Origin: UBA7803 sp041686955
GTDB lineage: Bacteria > Pseudomonadota > Gammaproteobacteria > Pseudomonadales > Azotimanducaceae
Assembly: GCA_041686955.1 (NCBI GenBank)
Contig: JAWLCV010000041.1
Coordinates: 1-36,216 of the forward strand
Reading direction: 5' to 3'
Length of the DNA stretch: 36,216 bases
Shown: piece by piece, positions 9,920 to 16,912 of the stretch
Layout of the letters: each line of letters opens with the position of its first letter
Position numbering within the stretch: position 1 is the first letter of the stretch
Program-made: the position numbers and the translations under genes
Notes under the pieces: model-generated
The model's database searches: none
What the model was told of the DNA's origin: nothing
The model's input: only the letters and a program-made list of their open reading frames with translations

Positions 9920-11019
9920 TTCCGATGGCCGACCTCGCGGCTGCCGATCCGGCGCTGCAGCGGGAGATCGAGGAAGGGTTCCGCACCGTGATGGCGAGCG
10001 GGCGCTTCGTGCTGGGGCCCAATGTTCGCGCGTTCGAGGAGGAGGTCGCATCACACCTCGGTGTGGCTCACGCCGTCACCTGCGCCTCGGGCACCGACGC
10101 CCTGCACCTGGCTCTGCGTGCCCTCGGAGTGGGTCCCGGCGACGAGGTGATCACCAGCCCGTTCAGCTTTTTCGGCACGGCGGAAGCCATACGTCAGGCC
10201 GGGGCGGTGCCGGTGTTCGCCGACATCGACGAGGCCACGTTCAACCTGGATCCGCGCCGTGTGGCAGAGGCGGTCTCTCCCGCGACCCGGGCCATCCTGC
10301 CCGTGCACCTGTTCGGCCAGCCGGCGGCCTTGGAACCGCTGCTTGCCCTGGCGGCCCGGCACCGGCTCTGGGTGGTCGAGGACTGCGCCCAGGCGTTCGG
10401 GGCGGTCCGCGGCGGACGCGCCGTGGGCTCCCTGGGTCACGCCGGCTGCTTCAGCTTCTATCCCACCAAGAACCTGGGCGGATACGGGGACGGCGGCATG
10501 GTCACCGCCGGCAGTGCGGAACTGGCGAAACGCCTTCTCGCGCTGCGAAATCACGGCAGCGACGAACCGTCGCAGCATCGCAGCATCGGCCTCAACAGCC
10601 GCCTCGACGAGCTCCAGGCCGTGGTGCTGCGAGCGAAGCTGAAGCGGGTTGACGAACGCAGCCGGCAACGCCGGCGCGTGGCGCGGGCCTATACCGAGCG
10701 GCTGTCGCGGCTGCCGGGGGTGCGAACGCCTTGGGAAGATCCCTGCGGCGTCCACGTCTACCATCAGTACACGTTGCAGGTGAATGCCCGGGACGCCGTG
10801 CGCCAGGTGCTGGAGTCGCATGGTGTGGCCAGCGCGGTGCATTATCCGCTGCCGCTGCATCGCCAGCCGGCCCTGGCGGACGATTACCGGGAGCAGCGAT
10901 TCCCGGTGGCCGAGGCGGTGGCGAAGCGCTGCCTTTCCCTGCCCATGTACCCCGAGCTCGATGACCGTCGAATCGACTTCGTCACGCGGACGGTGGAGGC
11001 GGCATTGGCGGCGGGGTGA
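9916..11019 (+). CDS. DegT/DnrJ/EryC1 aminotransferase, GnnB-like
   Basis: A 367-residue PLP-dependent sugar aminotransferase that would convert a 3-keto nucleotide sugar to the amino sugar, using glutamate. Internal aldimine lysine K185 lies in the SFYPTKNLGGYGDGG motif; TCASGTDAL (55-63) binds cofactor phosphate and EDCAQAFGA (155-163) carries the aspartate and stacking residues of the family. The frame is open further upstream, but the ATG overlapping the oxidoreductase stop (ATGA at 9916-9919) gives the standard family N terminus, starting at the IPMADL block. Co-translation with the Gfo/Idh gene argues the two act in succession (GnnA/GnnB type). The exact sugar remains unproven. Confidence 0.87.
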   Translation: MIPMADLAAADPALQREIEEGFRTVMASGRFVLGPNVRAFEEEVASHLGVAHAVTCASGTDALHLALRALGVGPGDEVITSPFSFFGTAEAIRQAGAVPVFADIDEATFNLDPRRVAEAVSPATRAILPVHLFGQPAALEPLLALAARHRLWVVEDCAQAFGAVRGGRAVGSLGHAGCFSFYPTKNLGGYGDGGMVTAGSAELAKRLLALRNHGSDEPSQHRSIGLNSRLDELQAVVLRAKLKRVDERSRQRRRVARAYTERLSRLPGVRTPWEDPCGVHVYHQYTLQVNARDAVRQVLESHGVASAVHYPLPLHRQPALADDYREQRFPVAEAVAKRCLSLPMYPELDDRRIDFVTRTVEAALAAG

Positions 11020-11086
11020 CGAATCCGAAGGGCGCCATGCATCTGATAACATCCGTCACCTCAAGCACTCGACGATTCCGCATCGC

Positions 11087-11464
11087 ATGGACTGGGACCG
11101 TTACAAGGCGCTGTGCGACACCCCCGACGTCTGCAGCCGCTGGATGCTGCAGCAGACCCTGGAGCTGCTGAACGACGGCGCCCTGCAGGCGCGTCTCGAG
11201 CGCGTGCTGGCCGAGCAGCCGTTGCCCAAGCCGGAGGATCACCGGGGCGGGGCGGCCACCGACATGTTCCGTGTCGATCTGTCCTTCGAGGAAGTGCAGG
11301 CCGTGCGCCGACAGGTGGAGGCGGCCCGTTCGCGCGGTGCAACCACCAGCGCGACCCGTGGCCGCGGACTCGGCGGCTTCATCGAGGCCTGGCAGGAGTA
11401 CGAGGCGTTCCTCGCGCGCGAGCCGGTCCGCGGCGTTCCGCCGGCGTGTTCTCGCGAATCCTGA
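11087..11464 (+). CDS. Small conserved-looking protein of unknown function
   Basis: A 125-residue acidic/basic mixed protein I do not recognise. It begins MDWDRYKALCDTP and has a helical N-terminal half with LQQTLELL and ARLERVLAEQPLP, a central segment FRVDLSFEEVQAVRRQVEAARSRG likely to be helical, and an RGRGLGGFIEAWQEYEAFL C-terminal motif. There is no signal peptide or membrane segment and no lipoyl/biotinyl lysine motif, so it is not the missing biotin carrier. Codon use and third-position GC match the neighbours and the end overlaps the biotin carboxylase start by 19 bp, which supports a real gene. The frame is open further upstream into the aminotransferase gene, so the start is a choice. 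Confidence 0.6.
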   Translation: MDWDRYKALCDTPDVCSRWMLQQTLELLNDGALQARLERVLAEQPLPKPEDHRGGAATDMFRVDLSFEEVQAVRRQVEAARSRGATTSATRGRGLGGFIEAWQEYEAFLAREPVRGVPPACSRES

Positions 11465-12753
11465 TCGCCAACCGGGGCGCCATCGCGCGCCGCGTGGTGC
11501 GCGCCTGCGCGAGTCTCGGCATCGAGTCGGTAGCGGTCTATTCGGAGGCGGATGCCGGCGCGCCCTATCTCGAGGAGGCGACCCGGGCGCTGCCCCTGCC
11601 GGGGCGCACCGCGGCGGAGACTTACCTCAACGTGCCGGCGCTGCTCGCGTGCCTGCGCGACAGCGGCGCCGATGCCCTCCACCCGGGCTACGGGTTCCTG
11701 GCGGAGAACCCGGCGTTCGCCCGGGCGGTGACGGAGAACGGCGCCACGTTCGTCGGCCCGTCGGCACACTGGCTCGAGGTCATGGGCGACAAGCTGCGCG
11801 CCCGGGCGCTCATGGCCGAGCACGGATTCCCGGTGCTGCCCGGCAGCGATGCGCTGGACGACCTCGCCGCCGCCCGGGCGGCGGCCCATCGGCTCGGATA
11901 CCCGCTGATGCTGAAGCCGCGCGGCGGCGGAGGCGGCATCGGCATGCGCCTGGTGGGCAACGAGGAGGAGCTCACGCAGGCTTTCGACCAGTCGCGGCGG
12001 CTGGCGGCCGCCGCGTTCGGCGACGGCGGGATGTTTCTCGAAACGTGGCTCGAACGGCCGCGCCACGTGGAGATTCAGGTGCTCGGGGACGGGCGCGGCG
12101 GCGCCGTGCACCTCTACGAGCGCGATTGCTCCCTGCAGAGCCGCCATCGCAAGGTCATCGAGGAAGCCCCGGCCCCCGGGCTGCCGCGCGCCGAGATGGA
12201 CGACCTGGCGGAACGGGCGGCGCGGGTGGCGGCGGAGCTCGGCTACGACAACGTGGGGACGGTCGAGACCCTGCGGGGCCCCGAAGGCGGCTACGGCTTC
12301 ATCGAGATGAACACCCGCATACAGGTGGAGCACGGGGTCACCGAGGCGGTGGCGGGTCTGGACCTGGTGGCTCTGCAGATCATTCTGGCGGCCGGCGGCG
12401 CGCTGCCGGAGCGACCTCCCATGCACGGCCACGCCGTGGAAGCGCGGGTGTACGCCGCCTCCACCGGAACGCTCACTCACCTGCGCACGCCCGACCTGTT
12501 CGGGGTGCGAATCGAGACCGGCTATCGCCGGGGCCAGGCGGTGACGCCCCACTACGATCCGCTGCTGGCCAAGATCATCGGTTGGGGCGAGACCCGGGAG
12601 AAGGCCATCGGCCGGGTGCTGGTGGGGGTTCGTGCCCTGGAGGTCCGGGGGGTGGGGACCAACGTGCCCCTGCTGGAGCGGGTGCTCGCCGACGAACGGT
12701 TTCTCGCCGGCGCGGTGGACACCCACCTGCTGGAGCGCTTCGAGCCTCGTTGA
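11446..12753 (+). CDS. Biotin carboxylase-like ATP-grasp protein
   Basis: Biotin carboxylase subunit of an acyl-CoA carboxylase: ATP-dependent carboxylation of biotin on a carrier protein. The 435 residues comprise the N-terminal domain (ILIANRGAIARRVVRA, then YSEAD), the ATP-grasp domain (MGDKLRAR, glycine-rich KPRGGGGGIGM loop, RDCSLQSRHRKVIEEAPAP, EMNTRIQVEHGVTE) and the C-terminal domain. The catalytic ERD..HRK and NTRxQVEH blocks are kept, but several normally invariant positions differ: IANRGA for IANRGE, QVEHG for QVEHP, and EARVYA for ECRINA. This suggests a divergent paralogue, not the housekeeping AccC. The start is a GTG overlapping the small upstream gene. It lacks a fused biotinyl domain and none was found nearby. 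Confidence 0.85.
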   Translation: MFSRILIANRGAIARRVVRACASLGIESVAVYSEADAGAPYLEEATRALPLPGRTAAETYLNVPALLACLRDSGADALHPGYGFLAENPAFARAVTENGATFVGPSAHWLEVMGDKLRARALMAEHGFPVLPGSDALDDLAAARAAAHRLGYPLMLKPRGGGGGIGMRLVGNEEELTQAFDQSRRLAAAAFGDGGMFLETWLERPRHVEIQVLGDGRGGAVHLYERDCSLQSRHRKVIEEAPAPGLPRAEMDDLAERAARVAAELGYDNVGTVETLRGPEGGYGFIEMNTRIQVEHGVTEAVAGLDLVALQIILAAGGALPERPPMHGHAVEARVYAASTGTLTHLRTPDLFGVRIETGYRRGQAVTPHYDPLLAKIIGWGETREKAIGRVLVGVRALEVRGVGTNVPLLERVLADERFLAGAVDTHLLERFEPR

Positions 12754-12765
12754 CGGCCGCGGACA

Positions 12766-12792
12766 TGTCACGTTTCTCCTGCCGTAATCGTC
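12766..12792 (+). promoter_or_regulatory. ECF41-type sigma factor promoter
   Basis: TGTCACG at 12766-12772 and CGTC at 12789-12792 are separated by 16 bp, 34 bp ahead of the cytochrome b start codon. ECF41 sigma factors are known to recognise TGTCACA in the -35 region and CGTC in the -10 region, normally in front of the gene beside the sigma gene. An ECF41 sigma factor is encoded as the second gene downstream, so this is a strong candidate for its autoregulated target promoter. Only the last base of the -35 heptamer differs from the consensus. Confidence 0.75.
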
Positions 12793-12826
12793 TAGGCAAC
12801 GGTTACGGAGCAAACACGGAGGAATC

Positions 12827-13459
12827 ATGGTCCGCAAGGTTCAGGCGATGTCGGGATTGCTGTTCTCGGCATTTCTCGTGGTCCACCTGCTGAATACCTG
12901 GCTGGCGGCAGCGGGTCCGGAGACGTACGACGGCGTTCAACGGTGGATCTCGCTGGTCTACCAGGCGCCGGTGCTGGAGTGGCTCATCCTCGGCGCGGTG
13001 CTGGTCCACGTCGGCTGCGCCGTGGTGCGCTGGCGCAGCGAACGCCGCGGCCGGCTGCCGTTGCGGGCGCGGCTGCACCGCTACGCCGGCGTGTTCCTCA
13101 TGATCGTCATCGCCGGCCATGTCGCCGCGGTGCGGCTGATTCCGGCGACCTTCGGCATCCGCCCCGGCTTCGAGGGGGTGGCGTTCTCGCTGCAGTTTCT
13201 GCCGGGGTACTTCTACCCGTACTATCTGCTGCTGGGACTGGCGGGTGCGTACCATGGCTTCAACGGCTTCATCGTGGCGGCGGGGCGGCTCGGCCTGCAG
13301 CTCCGGGTTGCGGGACGCTGGAGTTACGCGGTGGCGGGTGGCGCAGCCGCGTTCACCCTGGTGGCGCTGCTCGCCTTCGGTGGCATGCTGTTTCCCGTGG
13401 CGGACGCCACCGACAGCGCATTCGCGCGATTGACCATGAGGATAGTGGGTGGCGGATGA
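12827..13459 (+). CDS. Five-helix cytochrome b (SDH/fumarate reductase type)
   Basis: A 210-residue inner-membrane protein with five predicted helices (about residues 8-27, 50-67, 85-104, 131-150, 167-190). Four helices each carry one histidine: H20, H61, H98 and H143, the pattern expected for two b-type hemes, as in the single-subunit cytochrome b558 anchor of succinate dehydrogenase or fumarate reductase. VVHLLNTW and AYHGFNGF fit that family. No flavoprotein or iron-sulfur subunit gene is near, so it is unlikely to be part of a housekeeping complex II; electron donor and acceptor are unknown. It has a good ribosome-binding site (GGAGG, 12818-12822), is preceded by an ECF41-type promoter and overlaps the ECF41 sigma gene by 11 bp. 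Confidence 0.8.
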   Translation: MVRKVQAMSGLLFSAFLVVHLLNTWLAAAGPETYDGVQRWISLVYQAPVLEWLILGAVLVHVGCAVVRWRSERRGRLPLRARLHRYAGVFLMIVIAGHVAAVRLIPATFGIRPGFEGVAFSLQFLPGYFYPYYLLLGLAGAYHGFNGFIVAAGRLGLQLRVAGRWSYAVAGGAAAFTLVALLAFGGMLFPVADATDSAFARLTMRIVGGG

Positions 13460-14342
13460 GCGCCTGAAGCATCTGGCCTACCGGCTGCTCGGCTCGGTGG
13501 AGGACGCCGAAGACGTGGTGCAGGACGCGCACGTCAAGCTCCTGGACGTGGCAGATCCGCCGTACAATCGGGAGGCCTTCCTGTTCCGGGTGGTCACCAA
13601 CCTGGCCATCGACCGGCTGCGCCGCCGCAAGGTGGAGCGCCGGGCGTATCCCGGGCCCTGGCTTCCCGAGCCCCTGGCCACCGAGCCCATGGACGCCGAA
13701 GCGGCCGCGGTTCGCCAGGACGACCTGAGCCTGGGATTCGTGCTGCTCCTGGAAAGCCTGTCGGTGGCCGAGCGGGTGGCCTACGTGCTGCGGGAAGCCT
13801 TCGACCTCGGGTTTCACGAGATCGCCGAGATCCTGGAAGCGAGGACGGACGCCTGCCGCCAGCGCTACCACCGCGCACGCCGCAAGCTCGCAAGCGCGGG
13901 CCCGCCGCCGCAGTCGCCGCGGGAACAGCGGCGTGCGCTGGAACGTCTGACCCGGGCGGTGGCAGAGGGCGACCCGCGCGCGGTGGCGGAGATCCTCACC
14001 GACGACGCCTTGCTGATCACCGACGGTGGGGGCCGCGTCGCCGCCGCCGTGCGTCCGGTGGAGGCGCCGGAGCGCATCGCCCGGGTGCTGATCCACCTGG
14101 CGGCACGAGAGGACCACGCGGATCTGCGCTGGCAGCTCGCGCCGCTGAACGGCGGCATCGGATTGCTGCTCGTGCGCGACGACGGCGGCACGCGCGAGCT
14201 CTACGCCAGCGTTCAGCTCGACGTCACGAGTGAGCGGGTGTCGAGAATATACGTCGTGCGCAACCCGGCGAAGCTTGGGTCGCTTTCCACTATCCGCTTT
14301 CCGCTTTCCGCAAGAGGGGGATCGCCAGACTCCAGCGGATAG
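13449..14342 (+). CDS. ECF41-family RNA polymerase sigma factor
   Basis: Extracytoplasmic-function sigma factor with a fused regulatory C-terminal domain. Sigma region 2 is at residues 5-65 (AYRLLGSVEDAEDVVQDA, then NLAIDRLRRRK), the diagnostic ECF41 linker WLPEPL at 71-76, sigma region 4 at about 95-148 (GFHEIAEIL helix-turn-helix), and a SnoaL-like domain at about 160-276 with DGGG (192-195) and a terminal NPAKL (272-276; usually NPDKL). In this family the C-terminal domain controls sigma activity and no separate anti-sigma factor is needed. The start is a GTG, the second codon after an in-frame stop, overlapping the cytochrome gene. Residues after about 278 come from a palindromic repeat that has invaded the 3' end, so the normal C terminus was probably near residue 280. 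Confidence 0.93.
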   Translation: MADERLKHLAYRLLGSVEDAEDVVQDAHVKLLDVADPPYNREAFLFRVVTNLAIDRLRRRKVERRAYPGPWLPEPLATEPMDAEAAAVRQDDLSLGFVLLLESLSVAERVAYVLREAFDLGFHEIAEILEARTDACRQRYHRARRKLASAGPPPQSPREQRRALERLTRAVAEGDPRAVAEILTDDALLITDGGGRVAAAVRPVEAPERIARVLIHLAAREDHADLRWQLAPLNGGIGLLLVRDDGGTRELYASVQLDVTSERVSRIYVVRNPAKLGSLSTIRFPLSARGGSPDSSG

Positions 14343-14366
14343 CGGACAGCGCACAGCGGACAGCGA
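14280..14366. repeat. Imperfect palindromic repeat, AGCGGAN heptamer type (copy 1)
   Basis: Left arm 14280-14311 and right arm 14334-14366 are inverted complements with about six mismatches over 32 positions, around a 22-base loop. Each arm is a run of TCCGCTN / AGCGGAN heptamers. The same design recurs at 23590-23681. The left arm and loop encode the last 20 codons of the ECF41 gene and the right arm straddles its stop codon. Confidence 0.8.
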
Positions 14367-14417
14367 ACCCCACCAATGCTAAGTTAACCCCTTACCCATA
14401 CATCCACAGGAGCCCCC

Positions 14418-15218
14418 ATGTCAGATCTGGTCACCATCGACATCCAGGACGGCGTCGCCGACGTGCGCCTGAACCGGGTGGACAAGTACAACGCCCTGAG
14501 CCCGGACATGTTCCAGGCCATCATCGACGCCGGCGAGTCGCTGGCGGACGATCGCCGGGTGCGGGCGGTGGTGCTCTCCGGCAATGGTCGCGGTTTCTGT
14601 GCCGGGCTCGACATGGGCAGTTTCCAGGGCATGGCCTCCGGCGAGCGAAGCGGCGCGGGTAATCTGATGAAGCGTGACGACCGCCCGGAGAACCACGCCC
14701 AGCGTCCGGCGCTGGTCTGGAAGCGGTTGCCCATGCCGGTGATCGCCGCGATCCACGGGGTGGCGTTCGGCGGCGGCTGTCAGATCGCCCTGGGGGCCGA
14801 CATCCGCTTCGCGGCGCCCGACGCGCGGCTGTCGGTGATGGAGATCAAGTGGGGGCTCATTCCCGACATGAGCCTCACCCAGACCTTGCGCGATCTCGTG
14901 CCTCTGGACGTGGCCAAGGAGCTCACCTTCACCGGCCGGATCCTCTCCGGCACCGAAGCCCAGGCCCTCGGTCTGGTCAGCCACGTCGCGGATGATCCCC
15001 TGGCGGCGGCCATGGCGCTGGCGAAGGAGATCGCCGGCAAGTCCCCGGACGCCATCCGCGCCGGCAAGAAGCTGCTGGAGGAAAGTTGGCGGGCGGACCC
15101 CCGCACCGGGCTGGAGCTGGAGTCCCGGCTGCAGACGGAGCTAATCGGCTCGCCGAATCAGGTGGAAGCGGTGAAGGCCAACTTCGAGAATCGCCCGCCG
15201 GTGTTCCAGGACGGCTGA
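14418..15218 (+). CDS. Enoyl-CoA hydratase/isomerase (crotonase family)
   Basis: A 266-residue crotonase-fold enzyme acting on acyl-CoA. The CoA/oxyanion motif is GRGFCAGLDMG, followed by HGVAFGGGCQIALGADIR (second oxyanion glycine region) and the MEIKWGLIPDMSLTQTL segment, which matches the large 'crotonase/enoyl-CoA hydratase family protein' group. The glutamates of classical enoyl-CoA hydratase are not both obvious, so hydratase, isomerase or another crotonase reaction are all possible. Ribosome-binding site AGGAG precedes the ATG by 5 bases. Eight bases separate it from the carboxyltransferase gene, suggesting co-transcription in an acyl-CoA catabolic unit. Confidence 0.9.
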   Translation: MSDLVTIDIQDGVADVRLNRVDKYNALSPDMFQAIIDAGESLADDRRVRAVVLSGNGRGFCAGLDMGSFQGMASGERSGAGNLMKRDDRPENHAQRPALVWKRLPMPVIAAIHGVAFGGGCQIALGADIRFAAPDARLSVMEIKWGLIPDMSLTQTLRDLVPLDVAKELTFTGRILSGTEAQALGLVSHVADDPLAAAMALAKEIAGKSPDAIRAGKKLLEESWRADPRTGLELESRLQTELIGSPNQVEAVKANFENRPPVFQDG

Positions 15219-15226
15219 CTGCCCAC

Positions 15227-16780
15227 ATGAGCTGGGAGCGGGAAGTCCGGGAGATCGAGCGCCGGCGCCACCTGGCCCGGCAGCAAGGCGGCAAGGCCGG
15301 CATCGCCCGGCAGCATGCCAAGGGGCGGCTCACCGTGCGCGAACGCATCGAGGCGCTCCTCGACCCGGGCTCCTTCGAGGAGCAGGGGCGCGCCACCGCC
15401 GCTCCCGAATACGACGAGAACGATCAGCTCACCGGCTTCGTGCCCGCCAACTACGTGGTGGGGTTCGGCCGAGTCGACGGGCGTCGGGTGGTCACGGGCG
15501 GTGAGGACTTCACCCTCAAGGGCGGATCGCCCAACGCCGCCGGCCTGCGCAAGAGCGTCTACGCCGAGCACCTGGCCTGCCGCTACCGGGTGCCGCTGGT
15601 TCGACTGCTCGAAGGCGGCGGCGGCAGCGTCCGCGGCAGTGGCCGAAAAGGCGGCACCAGCGGCGAGCCGGTGTACGCCGAGCCGCGGTTCCGGATCATT
15701 GCCGACGCTCTGTCGCAGGTGCCCGTCGCCTCGGCGGCGCTGGGCGCCGTGGCGGGATTCCCGGCGGGACGCCTGGTGGCCTCGCACTTCGCGGTGATGA
15801 CCCGGCACACGGCCCAGGTGCTCATCGGCGGCCCGGCGCTGGTGGAGCGTGCGCTGGGGGTGCGATTGACCAAGGACGAGCTGGGCGGCGCGGCCGTACA
15901 CGCCCTGTCGGGGGTGGTGGACAACCTGGCGGAGGACGAGCACGACGCATTCCGGCAGATTCGCCGCTTTCTCTCCTATCTGCCCTCGAACGTGTGGACA
16001 CGGGCACCGCGACTCGCCAGCGACGACGACCCCGAGCGCATGGAGCCGGAGCTCCTCGACGCGGTGCCGCGGGACGGCAACGCCCCATTCGACATGCGCG
16101 CAATCGTCGACATGATCGTCGACCGCGGCTCGTTCTTCGAGATGGGCGCCAGCTACGGACCCAGCCAGATCTGCGGCCTGGCGCGGCTGGACGGCCAGCC
16201 GGTGGGCGTGCTGGCCAACGACTGCCGGCACTACGCCGGAGCCATGACCGCCGAGGCGGCCCAGAAGTACCGGCGCTTCGTGGAGCTGTGCGATACCTTC
16301 CACCTGCCCGTCGTCAACTTCGTCGATCAGCCCGGTTTCATGATCGGCCCGGAAGCCGAGCGGGCCGGCACCATCCGCTACGGCATGGCGGCCGTGGCCG
16401 CGGCGGTGCAGGCCACCGTGCCGTGGGCGTCGGTGCAGGTGCACAAGGGCTTCGGGGTCGCCACCGCCGCCCACTACGGCCCGGATGCCTACGTGCTGGC
16501 CTGGCCGTCGGTGGAGACCGGCGCGCTGCCGCTCGAAGGCGGCGTGGCGGTCGCCTACCACCGGGAGATCGCGACCGCCGAGGATCCGGATGCCAAGCGC
16601 CGCGAGCTGGAGGAGGCGCTGCGCGCCAACCGCTCGCCGTTCGCGCGAGCCGAGTCGTTCTCGGTGCACGAGTTGATCGATCCCCGGGAGACCCGGCCGA
16701 TGCTGTGTCGCTGGGTGGAGTGGATTCAGCCGCTGCTCGATGAGCTGACGGGGCCGGCGCGGTTCGGATTTCGGCCCTGA
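15227..16780 (+). CDS. Acyl-CoA carboxylase carboxyltransferase subunit
   Basis: A 517-residue carboxyltransferase of the PccB/MmdA family, which moves CO2 from carboxybiotin to an acyl-CoA such as propionyl-CoA. The N-terminal crotonase-like half has RLTVRERIEALLDPGSF and the GGGGSVRG acyl-CoA oxyanion loop; the C-terminal half has FVDQPGFMIGPEAE, the biotin-side region, and a VQVHKGFGVA segment. Length matches the family. The frame is open upstream, but the ATG at 15227 gives the expected N terminus. The biotin carboxylase-like gene at 11446 is a possible partner, although the cytochrome/ECF41 unit lies between them and no biotin carrier gene is present. Confidence 0.9.
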   Translation: MSWEREVREIERRRHLARQQGGKAGIARQHAKGRLTVRERIEALLDPGSFEEQGRATAAPEYDENDQLTGFVPANYVVGFGRVDGRRVVTGGEDFTLKGGSPNAAGLRKSVYAEHLACRYRVPLVRLLEGGGGSVRGSGRKGGTSGEPVYAEPRFRIIADALSQVPVASAALGAVAGFPAGRLVASHFAVMTRHTAQVLIGGPALVERALGVRLTKDELGGAAVHALSGVVDNLAEDEHDAFRQIRRFLSYLPSNVWTRAPRLASDDDPERMEPELLDAVPRDGNAPFDMRAIVDMIVDRGSFFEMGASYGPSQICGLARLDGQPVGVLANDCRHYAGAMTAEAAQKYRRFVELCDTFHLPVVNFVDQPGFMIGPEAERAGTIRYGMAAVAAAVQATVPWASVQVHKGFGVATAAHYGPDAYVLAWPSVETGALPLEGGVAVAYHREIATAEDPDAKRRELEEALRANRSPFARAESFSVHELIDPRETRPMLCRWVEWIQPLLDELTGPARFGFRP

Positions 16781-16783
16781 GGG

Positions 16784-16800
16784 AACCGCCGGAGGCGGTT
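16784..16800. terminator. Short perfect hairpin after carboxyltransferase stop
   Basis: AACCGCC and GGCGGTT form a 7-bp stem with a 3-base loop, starting 4 bases after the stop codon. No T-run follows, so intrinsic termination is doubtful; it may mark the 3' end of the transcript. Confidence 0.3.
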
Positions 16801-16912
16801 GCGCGAAGCCCGCAAGTCCCTCCGCGCGCCCAATCGCGGCGCCGATGCCAACGCCCCCCTGCCTCACGTGTTGGCTTACAATACGCAGCTTTGCAGCAAT
16901 CGGAGTGAACTC

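Noticed and set aside
11087..11464. Possible biotin carboxyl carrier protein beside the biotin carboxylase
   Set aside because: No EAMKM-like lysine motif or hammerhead-type beta pattern; the sequence is helical.
16784..16800. Strong intrinsic terminator
   Set aside because: Perfect stem but no T-run; listed only as a low-confidence hairpin.
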